Below are positions 55,539 through 64,000 of a DNA stretch of 64,000 bases, one piece after another. The DNA is from Rebecca billardiae RCC1528 (lineage: Eukaryota > Haptophyta): the NCBI GenBank assembly GCA_965240325.2, contig OZ251246.1:1116001-1180000 (forward strand), in the 5' to 3' direction. A program made the position numbers and the translations under genes. The notes under the pieces were generated by a model that saw nothing but the letters and a program-made list of their open reading frames with translations, had not been told where the DNA came from and ran no database searches. Position 1 is the first letter of the stretch; each line of letters starts with the position of its first letter.

Positions 55539-55660
55539 GCAACTCAACAACGATGCATGGCGCCCGGCGCCCTCGCCCTGGTCGGCGGCCCGCACGCCAT
55601 CTGCGAAAGAGAGGAAAAGCCGTCCTGGACGAAATCTAAATCCTACGCTGGTGATTCGGC
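55539..55660. promoter_or_regulatory. Compact bidirectional promoter region
   Basis: The 122 bp between the divergent PILS-like and RagC/D start codons should contain both promoters. An AAATCTAAATCC word is present, but no standard promoter motif can be assigned. Confidence 0.45.
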
Positions 55661-57168
55661 ATGGCGGCAGCGGCGAGCGCGCCGATGGAGGCGAAGCCGC
55701 GCATCTTGCTCATGGGGATGCGGAGGTGCGCCGCGCGCGCGCGCTTGTTCGCGCGTGGTGCCGGCGCATATCGCCCCTTCACCGCCCGCTCCCCGTCGGC
55801 CCCTCGACGCCCGCCCTTGCGCGCCCGCAGGAGCGGGAAGACCTCGATTCAAAAAGTCGTCTTTCACAAGCTCTCGCCGCACGAGACGCTCTTCCTCGAG
55901 GGGACGACGAAGATCATCAAAACAGGTGCGCGCCCGCCGGCGCGCGCTGCAGCCACCCCTCCATCCCGCGCGTGCCGACCGACCGCGCCGGCCTCCCTTC
56001 CGCGGCGCGCGGGCGGCCGCGGGGTGCGCGGAGCGCAGACATCTCGAACAGCGCGCTGCTGCAGTTCGAGGTGTGGGACTTCCCGCCGCCGGGGCCGACC
56101 GACTTCACCGACCACGAGGCGAAGTGGACGCCCGTCTTCGCCGCGTGCTCCACGCTGGTGTGGGTCATTGACGTGCAGGTCGGCGCTCGCGCGCGCACGG
56201 GGCGCATGCGCGTGCAGCGCCGCGCGCTGGCTTGCGCGCCGCGTGCGCGCCAGCGCGAGCGGCCCACAACGACGGCGGCCGCGCGTGGCGCCGCGCGCGC
56301 CACACCCCGCCCTTCCCGCGCGCAGGACGAGTACGCCGAGTCGATCGCGCGGCTGCAGGCCGCGCTCGCGGTCGCGCTGCGCGCGCGCGGCGGCGCGCCG
56401 CTCGCATGCGAGGTCGTTGTCCACAAGACCGACTCGCTGTCGGAGGACCAGAAGTTCGAGGTGCAGCGCGACGTGCACGCGCAGGTGTCGGAGGAGCTCT
56501 CGTCGCTGCGCTCGGGCGTGCCCCTCCGCGTCTTCCTCACCTCGATCTACGACCACTCCATCTTCGAGGCGCTGAGCAAGGTGGTGCAGCGGCTGCTCGC
56601 GCCGCTGCCCGCGCTGCAGCACCTGCTGGACGTGCTGCTCTCAAAGGCGGCGGGCGAGAAGGCGTTCCTCTTCGACATGGTGTCCAAGCTGTACCTCGCG
56701 ACGGACTCGTCGCCCGTGGACATGCAGCTGTACGAGCTCTGCGCCGACGTGATCGACGTCGTGATCGACGTAACGTACATCTACGCGCCCAGGCCGCAGC
56801 CGCAGGGCGGCGCGGCGGGCGGCGCGGCCGCGGCGGGGCAGCCGGGCGCGGCGGGCGGCGCGGCGGCGGCGGGCGGCGGCGCGGATGGCGCGGCGCGCGG
56901 CGGCGCGGGCGGCGCGGACGGCGGCGCCGCCGAGCCGGACGACGGCCCGGCCGCCGCCCCGGGCGCCACCTCCTCCGCCGTGATCCGGCTCTCCAACGGC
57001 TCGGTGCTGCACCTGCGGCCGGTGGACGAGTACGTGGCGCTGGTGGTCGTCATGTCCGAGCACACGCTGCAGCGGCAGGGGCTGGTCGAGGTGAACTTCC
57101 AGTGCTTCAGGGAGGCGGTGCGCAGCCTGTTCCCGGCGAAGCGCGCGCTCGCCGCGGCCGAGGTGTAG
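55661..57168 (+). CDS. RagC/RagD-type small GTPase
   Basis: Four exons (55661-55725, 55831-55925, 56039-56178, 56326-57168) give 380 residues; introns are 105, 113 and 147 bp. Rag GTPases work as RagA/B-RagC/D pairs that bring TORC1 to the lysosome or vacuole in response to amino acids. The P-loop GMRRSGKT (19-26) is split by intron 1. [71 protein letters not shown] and [18 protein letters not shown] are very close to animal and fungal RagC. The G3 motif, DFPG in RagC, reads [10 protein letters not shown]. The roadblock-like C-terminal domain is interrupted by an Ala/Gly-rich insertion at about residues 210-265. The ATG gives a short N-terminus as in other Rags. Confidence 0.93.
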
Positions 57169-57350
57169 GCGGCCCGCCAGCTGGCGCGCGCGCTCTTCGC
57201 CGCGGCTCAGGCCCGTGTGCGCGGAGTGTCCTGTGCCGCTGCGCGGCGTCGGCGTGGCGGGCGCGGCGCTGGCTGGTGGCTTTGGGTCTGACCACCGTGG
57301 CTCACAGCGGCCGCGGGTGCCGACGGTCGGCACTGCGCCCCGGGGCCGCC

Positions 57351-57390
57351 GCCCGGCCGCCGGCTAGTGCTGTCACTCCGGCGGCCGGGC
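57351..57390. other. Perfect 13-bp-stem GC hairpin downstream of RagC/D
   Basis: GCCCGGCCGCCGG (57351-57363) and its exact complement CCGGCGGCCGGGC (57378-57390) enclose a 14-base loop. The stem is all G and C. It lies 183 bp beyond the RagC/D stop codon, so it could be in the 3' untranslated region; role unknown. Confidence 0.7.
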
Positions 57391-58501
57391 CGCGGCGGAC
57401 GCGCCGCACGGGTCGCCCGCTTCGCGCCATCGGGCCCGCGCATCGGCGGCCGCGCACCCGCCACCGGCCCACCGGTCCCGGACGACGGCCTGTTTGGCTG
57501 TTATTAGTATCACGAGTGTTAGGCTGTAGTTGCCAAGCCCTGGCTTTCATGTTGCGGCCGTTTCAGTCGCGTCACTCAGGGTGAAAATCCCATTTTCTGG
57601 CCTGTCCGGGTGGAAAATCCGGCTGCTCAGATCTGACCGGACCGGGACCCGGACAGCACAGTATCTAGGGACCAGACACTTTTACATCTTCGTTCTCTTC
57701 GGATTTGTGGCTGAGTCAGTTTAAATTCCCCTTCGGCGAAGGGAAACTTTTTCCGCGCAAAGCCCGGCCAAAGAAAGTCGAAACCCGCTGACTCATCTGC
57801 AAAGCTCAGAGTGGCGCCCGTGCGGTTGCCAGCATGCCTGCGGTCGGCCGTCCCGGTGGGCGAGCCGCGGTGATCGGAGCCAACTGGATGGGCTCGGTCG
57901 CAGCCGAGTCAGCAGGGAGGTGATCGTAGCGAGCAGCACCGCCGACATGCGGCATGTTGGACGAGGTGAGTCATGCAGCAGCTCGGCTCGCGGCACGGAG
58001 CGGCTCACGTGATCGGCGTCGAGTGATGCCGGCCTCGACAAGCGCCAGACACGCTGCCTACAGGCCTGACAGGATGCACTGAGCAAGCTGCGCCAGTGGG
58101 TGCGGCAGCGACATGCGTCTCTAGCTGCGCCGTGACCTCTTGACGCGCTGGCCGCCCCGGCGCCCCGGCCCAGCGCGCGCGCGCTGCCGCGCGCTGCGCG
58201 GCTCAGGCTGGAGCCGTCTCAGATCCAATCTGACTCAAACTTCTCAGAAATTCAAAAAAATGGATTTTCTCGCCCATTTTTCGTCCTTCGTCGACGTTCT
58301 TGGGCTCTACGTGCTCCTCTCGACGAGGCGCTTCGGGTAGGCTAGCTAACTCGGATCGCGACCCCTGCACTAAAAAGGGGATTTTAAACTGACTCAGCCA
58401 CAATTTTGAGCATGGGGCGGCGCCCCATTTGCACAGTCAAAAGACCGCGGGTGTAAAAGCAACCGTTGTCGAGTTCGATGTAGCGGCTGGGCGAATTATT
58501 A

Positions 58502-59560
58502 GTGAATAAAAAACAATTCACGAGACACTTGCGCCCACGGCCGCGATGGCGTGCGCCGTCCACCCACGACGGAGTCGTGGACGGACATCGCTACACAGCC
58601 TACGCGACAGGCGTTGTCGTGATCGAGGTGCCCGTGCCCGTTGTCGATAGCCAAACGATTGGCACGACGACCTGGCACCACATCCGCGTCAAGCGCGGCG
58701 AGGCCGTGGTCCAGCGCGTGTGCGCCACTGAGCTGGCCGATGTGCGGACGGCGTCGGGTGGCGCAGGGGCTCCTGCCGATGCTACCTGGCGGCTGCTGCG
58801 GGGCCTGCTGCCGTGGTCGAGCCTGGGGCAGAGGCTGAGTCAACCGCGGAGCAGCTCAACGCTTCCGAGATCGAGCTGCGCGCGGTCGGACCAGATGACG
58901 GCCCGCGGCCGTCCAAGCGCACACGCAAGGACGCCTGAGCACACGCGTTCAGTCCGAGCAAAGCCTGGTCGGCGTACGAGCGCGAGCCAGCTCAGACACG
59001 GCACGAGCGCACGCGTGACGGCTCGTACGATGAGCTCGTCGGCTTGGTCATCGGGCTGCTGTCGCTCGTCGCCTCGCTTGTCACGTCACACTCAGCTGAG
59101 CAGAGACATCACTCCCGCCGTTCAGCTGATCGACGAGGACGAGGCGGCCAAGACGGCGGCGGCTCAAACGCCTGGAGGAGGAGCGCAGGAGGAGGAGGAG
59201 CTCCCAGCGCTGAGCCTGTGGGGCCGCGCCGAGGCCAGGCACCGCGGCCAGCGGCTGCAGTCGCGGGTGGCTGCCGGACAGCAGCTCGGCGGCACACGCT
59301 CACTCATACGTCGATCCTCTTGCTCGAGAGTCGAGGCGGCGGGCAAGGTGCAGGCCGCACGCGAGCTTGCTGAGCGTGCGCAGGCCGAGCCGCAGCTGAG
59401 GCCCGAGGGTGCTCGGGACGCCGCGTGCGCAAGCAGGCCGCCTCGCAGCAGATGGTGCTTCGCATCGAATAACTACGCTGATACTAACCCGAAAAAATTT
59501 CTTCGCACTGCGTGCGCTTTACTCCCATTATTATTATTTTATTCCTTATTCGCGTATTAA
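58502..59560 (+). pseudogene. Possible coding relic, family unknown
   Basis: The frame starts only with GTG. Protein-like stretches appear in several frames: VVDGHRYTAYATGVVVIEV, LNASEIELRAVGPDDGPRP, GSYDELVGLVIGLLSLVASL and VQLIDEDEAAKTAAAQTPGG followed by a Glu-rich segment. Changing frames suggest a decayed gene or transposon frame, or introns I cannot place. No family is recognised. Confidence 0.2.
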
Positions 59561-59928
59561 ATGCCGCTTTTCCGCCTCCCCAGTGCGGAAGTGCGCCAGA
59601 AAATGGGAATTCCACCCCTCAGAGTTCACTCTCACTGGTCCGCGGCGGCCCCCGGCCCGGCGGGCGGCCGGCCGCGGCCGCGGGTGCGGGCGGGCCGCCG
59701 CCGGCGTCAGTCGTATTCGTAACCACTCAGACTCAGAGACAGAGTGATGACAGAGTCAGACGCAGACAGACGTGAGACGACGACGTCGTAACGCGCGGAC
59801 CGTCAGCGCCGCCATCAGTCATCACGATCGTGAACTGGCGGAATCCGCGCCGAACTCGACTACTATCACCTGCGATGCGAGTCTAGCTCAGATAACAGTT
59901 GCATGCCGCGTTGGTATCGCAGGGACGG

Positions 59929-60579
59929 TCATGGGACGATCGGTGTCTCTTTGCTGGTGATGATGTAGGCTGCGCGGTTGAATTCGTGCATGACACCATT
60001 CTCCTGCGCGAGTGATGCCGCGACGCCGAGGCTGACAGGGAAGCCGTTGGCGTGAAGCCAGATCATGAGGCGCTCGTCGCCCACGCACGCTGCCGCCGAA
60101 AAGGCACTCGTGTCCCGCGGCGCGTCCCGCGCGCGCAGCTCCTCGAGAACCTCGAGCTGGCCAGCAGCGGCGGCCCACGCGCACGCGCTCGCATCCACAC
60201 TGAGGTGGTCACACGCGTAGCGGACGATGTCGAGCTGGCCGCGCTCGGCCGCGTACGCGCACACGCGACCGGGGGGTGGCATCCAGCCGGCGCTCAACGC
60301 CCACTCGAGCATGCGAACGCTCGTGCATAGCGCGAAGCCTGACGTGTGGAATGTTGGCTCCCCTCCCCTCCCTCCCCTCCCCTTCTCCCCTTCGTCCGGA
60401 GCTTGGCCTTGCCGCGTCGCGTCCCGAAGCGCGCGGCAGGTGAGGGCGAGCAGGAAGCGAACGTCCTCGCCAGCGTGCGAAACGATAAGAGCGAGCTCGT
60501 CCACGGGGAGGTCTGTGAGCGAGCATCCGCGGGGGGCATTCATGCGCTCCGTCGTGAGCTCTGTGCTGGCGAGCAGCAT
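59929..60579 (-). CDS. F-box-like/ankyrin-repeat-like protein
   Basis: This is one exon, 216 residues. Residues 17-55 (SLTDLPVDELALIVSHAGED, LALTCRALRDA) resemble an F-box, the motif that links a substrate adaptor to the SCF ubiquitin ligase. After a charged Gly-rich linker come two or three ankyrin-like units: VCAYAAERGQLDIVRYACDH, ACAWAAAAGQLEVLEELRAR and a weaker AFSAAACVGDERLMIWLHAN. Short F-box-plus-ankyrin proteins are abundant in some algae and in large DNA viruses of protists. The ATG at 60579 gives a sensible N-terminus. Codon use is like its neighbours. It stands alone in a long spacer. Confidence 0.65.
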   Translation of the reverse strand: MLLASTELTTERMNAPRGCSLTDLPVDELALIVSHAGEDVRFLLALTCRALRDATRQGQAPDEGEKGRGGRGGEPTFHTSGFALCTSVRMLEWALSAGWMPPPGRVCAYAAERGQLDIVRYACDHLSVDASACAWAAAAGQLEVLEELRARDAPRDTSAFSAAACVGDERLMIWLHANGFPVSLGVAASLAQENGVMHEFNRAAYIITSKETPIVP

Positions 60580-62759
60580 CGCGTACTAGTTTGAGGTTGG
60601 GAAGCGGTAAGTACCGGGGGGCATCGGCGACGGCCGGTTGATGAGTTTCCGACGGTCGGGCCGACGGAGAAGTTGCTATTTATTTAGCTTTTTTATAGGG
60701 CGCAAAGGACCAGCAAATACCCTCGCAATCAGACCCCGGGCCGGTTTTTCATCACGCGGGTGCATGTGCATGATAGACAGCCCGGATACAACCGATGTAA
60801 ACCATGTATCGTGATAAGATAGATTTTACTATCATACGGTATATACGGTATACATATATGGGCGGCTCACACACCTCTGCACACAGACACACACGTCTCA
60901 CTGATTAGCCCTGCACAGTAACTACTAATTGCGCGGGACAGCAAACCGGCGCAAATGGGGGGATTGGCGAATCAAGGCTTCGATTCGATAATGCGGAAGG
61001 ACCTCAGCAGCAGCAGAGCTATCTTAGCTAGGTTGTGCCAATAAAGGACCATCCTTTGGTTGTGCGCTGGAGCCCCCAACGGCCGGCTCGCGCGTTCCAG
61101 GCCTCCGCAACGCGTCGTCCGGGGGGCAGCCTGCGTGCCGTCCTGATTGCCAGAATGAGCAGCACGCGTAGCAGCATCTGCAAGTGCATGGCGCCAGACC
61201 GCGGGTGAGTTGGGCACTGCAGACTGCTGAAGTCAGTCACGTGCAGGCCTGGGCTATGACGCGTCATGACGCCCATTTCTGGCGTCACGTCCGATGACGT
61301 CATGCGTTTTACGCGTAATTTACGCGTCATAGCAACACGTCTTTTGGCGGGGACCGTTTCGTCCATTACGCATGTATTCTTGTAATTGGTGTCATTAGCT
61401 ATAATGGGTTGACGTTTCGGGGTTCCCTAATCCCTTCCCGTACGGGGGAGTCCGCGGAGTGCGCCGGGTCCGGCCGGCTGGCCGGACCGCACAGAGGAGG
61501 TGGGCTCGTCGCCCAAAGGCGAGGGCTCCCGCTCCCGCACCCATGTGGCCGTGGAGCTGGAGGATCCACGAGCTGGTGTTGGGGCAGGGCTGCACCGCCG
61601 CCCGGCACCGCGGCGCCGACGCGGCGCGCACGCGGCCGCGCGCGCGCGCGCAGCCGCCTGTAGTAGCGGCTACTGTGAGTCCGGGTGTGCCAGGCGTGGG
61701 CAGAGCGCTCGGTCCGGGCGTCACGTTACGCCATTCCTCGCGTCACGTCATGACGTCATGACGTGACGTCACGTCATGACGCGTCACACACGCCCAGCCT
61801 TGGTGACGTGTCTGAAATCGGCAGTGGGCCGAGCCTCCTTACCGGCTACCGCTCCCGACGAGTAAGTGTGGGGCTGTGGGCATGGCGTTGAAGCTGTGCA
61901 TTCCCCCTGCGTTCCTGATTCGGCTGGTAAAGACTACAACTCCTTCGTGGCTCTGTCGTCTCATTCACAAATAGAGTAGTCCGTCAGATTGGTCATCGCG
62001 CAGTCACTTGTCGCACCTGTCTGACATGAATCGAGTTACCGTGTTAGAGCTGAGAGTGCTGAGTGGTCAGTCAGAGAGCACTAGAGCAGGTGCCGATAAG
62101 AGGGGAATCAAACTGCATATGCAACTGAGCCTGGCCCAGACGCCGCTTACGCCAGAGTTCCGGGTCATTTGCATGAGACCAATTGAGCCTCGCGGGCACG
62201 ACCCCCCGGGACTAGTGGCGACCGTACTCTGCCGTCCGTCCGAGGCGTCTCACGGTCCGGCCCCGCCGGATCCGGGAAGCATGAGTCAATGAGACACTCC
62301 CTGCTTCAAGAACTACTGTGACCTAGAGGCTCTCAGGCACGCGCTACATCTTAACGATCAGCATCACGGACGGCAGGCGCAAGTCGGCGTGCGTCCGCGG
62401 TGACCGGCGGGCGTGGCCGACTGCCGCCGCCTCCGGGGCAGAGTCGGCGGTCTCATGCAGCTCCCGAGACGCTCGGTCCCCTCTTGCATACTCATATAAT
62501 CATGTGGAACACGCGCAGTTATCGCCCTTTCACTCCATACTTTCCGGGTAGTACGGCAGAGTATGACATCACTCGATCTCACCTGAATCTCAGGCTGAAA
62601 ATTCGTAGTCGACGATCCCAAGTCCCAACCGGCACCAGGATCCGTGTGGAACGTCATTCGACGTCGTTCGTCAGCCCCAACTCGGGACGCCGGTCCCAGG
62701 AGCTCTGGACGAAAGGCACCCCGCTGTGCTATTGAAATAGCAGCGCGGCCACGGCGTCC
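60580..62759. other. Spacer, 2.2 kb, containing a MITE-like element
   Basis: Apart from the element at 61245-61801 nothing is recognised. The 60660-60950 part is AT-rich. Frames in 62000-62600 have no family resemblance. Confidence 0.5.
61245..61801. mobile_element. MITE-like element with TGACG-rich inverted ends
   Basis: The left end AGGCCTGGGC...TGACGCGTCATGACG (61245-61269) matches the reverse of the right end, AAGGCTGGGCG...TGACGCGTCATGACG (to 61801). Both ends are crowded with TGACG words, including three perfect TGACGTCA palindromes (61294-61301, 61751-61758, 61764-61771). The 557-bp size, inverted ends and absence of coding sequence fit a miniature inverted-repeat element. No target duplication is evident, so the border is provisional. 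Confidence 0.6.
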
Positions 62760-64000
62760 ATGGTCGACGTCGAGGCCCTGCAGCCCGGGAGGGATCCGCG
62801 CGGCGACTCGCGCGTGGAGGGACCCCCCGTGGCGTCGGCTCCGTCGTCCGAGTCGCCCTTGCCGGCAGACACGCCCCTGGGGCTCCCGCGTCGGGGCTCG
62901 CCGTCCGCCGTGAACGCGGACGGCTCGGGCGGGAGCGCGCCAGCCGCAGGGCGAGTGGTGGAGGCGGGCACGGCCGCACCGTCCCAGCCCAAAGGCGCCG
63001 TGGAGGCCGCCGCCGTGGGCGCCCACAACCTCGCTGACGCGCAGGTCCGAGCGCCGGTGCGTGCGGATGAGATCACGATCGACATCCGCGCGCACGATTC
63101 GGATGGCGACACGAGCGACAGCGGGAGCTCGATCCGCAAGTCCTCGTCGGGCTCGCTGCCTCCCGAGTCGAACGAGGTCGCCCCGGGTGGCACCGCCGTG
63201 GCGCGCGGCCCGTCCGACGAATCGACGCTCGGCACGCTCGGCGACGGCGAGCGCGAGCGTGGCGATTCGAGCGCGTGGCTGCGCTCGGTGCCGCGCCTGT
63301 CGCGGCTGAGCGGCGGCACGAAGAGCGACCTCGGCGTCGGCGCGCGGCGTCACTCCACGCCCCCCTGGCTGCGTGCGTCACAGCGCGGCAGCGGCGGCAA
63401 GGGCGCCGCGCTCGGCGACGACGGCTCGAGCCGGCGCGGCAGCCACTTCCTCGCGCCGCCCGTGCTGCTGCGCACCGCGTCCAACAGCAGTGCCGCGTTC
63501 GAGCGCTGGACGAGCGCCGCGCGGCAGGCGCCCGCGCTGGTGCTCGCCGAGCTGCAGAACGGCGAGTGGCACCCCGGCCGGCTGCTGCGCTCGCTGCTCG
63601 TCTTCATCCAGCTCGCCGTGATCCTCTACTACGCGAGCGAGCTGTACGAAGTGTACGAGGTCGCGCAGGCGAACCCGGCGACCTCGCTCGACACGCGCAC
63701 GGACGCGACGCTGCCCTTCCCGCACGTGGTGGTGTGCAACTCGTTCGCGCCCGGCGTGCGGCTCGAGCCGCTGACGTGCTCGCTCACCGGCGAGGCGGGC
63801 GGCAGCACCAACTGCATGGGCTCGTGGGAGTCGTTCGTGCTGCTGCCGGCGGGCGCGCGAGAGGCGGCGGACGCGGCGGCGGCGGACGCGGCGGCGGCGG
63901 CGGCGGCGGCGCGGCAGGCGGCGCCGTCGCTCGAGCCTGCGCTGGAGAAGAGCGTGGACGCGGCCGTGGGCGATGGCGGCGCGGCGGCGCGGGCGAACTC
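62760..64000 (+). CDS. DEG/ENaC/ASIC-type sodium channel subunit, 5' part (runs off the window)
   Basis: An ATG at 62760 opens a frame that stays open for 413 codons to the right edge, so the 3' end is outside. Residues 1-270 are a long Ser/Gly/Asp-rich cytoplasmic tail with phosphorylation-prone stretches (DSDGDTSDSGSSIRKSSSGS). A hydrophobic segment at about 276-298 (LLRSLLVFIQLAVILYYASE) is a TM helix. It is followed after about 20 residues by LPFPHVVVCNSFAPG (from residue 318), close to the post-TM1 FPxVTxCN motif of the DEG/ENaC/ASIC family. Two cysteines (about 342 and 352) begin an extracellular Cys-rich part, and an Ala run follows. The TM1-plus-FPxxxxCN pattern is good evidence; the pore helix TM2 must lie beyond the window. 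Introns downstream cannot be judged. Confidence 0.7.
   Translation, partial: MVDVEALQPGRDPRGDSRVEGPPVASAPSSESPLPADTPLGLPRRGSPSAVNADGSGGSAPAAGRVVEAGTAAPSQPKGAVEAAAVGAHNLADAQVRAPVRADEITIDIRAHDSDGDTSDSGSSIRKSSSGSLPPESNEVAPGGTAVARGPSDESTLGTLGDGERERGDSSAWLRSVPRLSRLSGGTKSDLGVGARRHSTPPWLRASQRGSGGKGAALGDDGSSRRGSHFLAPPVLLRTASNSSAAFERWTSAARQAPALVLAELQNGEWHPGRLLRSLLVFIQLAVILYYASELYEVYEVAQANPATSLDTRTDATLPFPHVVVCNSFAPGVRLEPLTCSLTGEAGGSTNCMGSWESFVLLPAGAREAADAAAADAAAAAAAARQAAPSLEPALEKSVDAAVGDGGAAARAN

Larger units (their letters stand above)
57169..59928. other. Spacer, 2.7 kb, with a hairpin and a coding-like relic
   Basis: A strong GC hairpin is listed separately. The 58500-59560 stretch has coding-like pieces listed as a possible relic. 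A second GC-rich palindromic patch lies at about 59640-59705. Otherwise no gene is seen. Confidence 0.45.

Noticed and set aside
58502-59560. A 352-codon gene
   Set aside because: It lacks an ATG, has no recognised motif, and protein-like pieces fall in different frames; kept only as a possible relic.

Overview
The window looks like nuclear DNA of a GC-rich unicellular alga with a complex (secondary, red-lineage) plastid. A haptophyte is my best guess; a pelagophyte or related alga remains possible. The reasons are: very GC-rich genes separated by patches of AT-rich spacer; short introns (about 80-510 bp) whose donors are mostly GTGCG; and nucleus-encoded plastid proteins with a secretory-type leader (a trigger factor and a thylakoid protein with a twin-arginine segment). 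There are no operons. Several genes are divergent pairs sharing 120-240 bp spacers. The taxon call is inference; no marker gene is present.

Layout. 0.7-6.5 kb: a small zinc-finger protein, an RsuA-type pseudouridine synthase, a methylmalonyl-CoA-epimerase-like VOC protein and a DEDDh exonuclease. 8.5-15.2 kb: an NF-YC-like histone-fold protein and a PHLPP-like LRR-PP2C protein. 16.3-25.2 kb: a receptor-like protein joining a 7-TM region to a TIR-like domain, a DHHC palmitoyltransferase and a tandem pair of FkbM-type methyltransferase genes. 25.6-33.4 kb: a piggyBac-like non-autonomous element, an ArfGAP, a seven-exon 6-phosphofructo-2-kinase/fructose-2,6-bisphosphatase and a transposon with 387-bp inverted arms. 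33.8-44.1 kb: a BSL/PPKL-like Ser/Thr phosphatase without Kelch repeats, a UBX-like plus NASP-like protein, a lactonase-type 6-phosphogluconolactonase and an unknown single-pass membrane protein. 47.6-51.5 kb: three genes for probably plastid-targeted or secreted proteins (AhpC/TSA-like, trigger factor, thylakoid-lumen protein). 54.2-57.2 kb: a PIN/PILS-like carrier and a RagC/D GTPase, divergent. 59.9-64 kb: an F-box/ankyrin-like protein and the start of a DEG/ENaC-type channel gene that runs off the right edge.

No shared pathway unites the window. Plausible themes are nutrient signalling (RagC/D, PFK-2/FBPase-2, ArfGAP), phosphatase signalling (LRR-PP2C, BSL-like PPP) and plastid biogenesis. 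The long spacers hold at least four non-autonomous inverted-repeat elements, microsatellites and a small dispersed repeat family. Exon borders were read by eye from splice motifs, frame and family similarity. All family assignments are from recognised motifs, not database searches.
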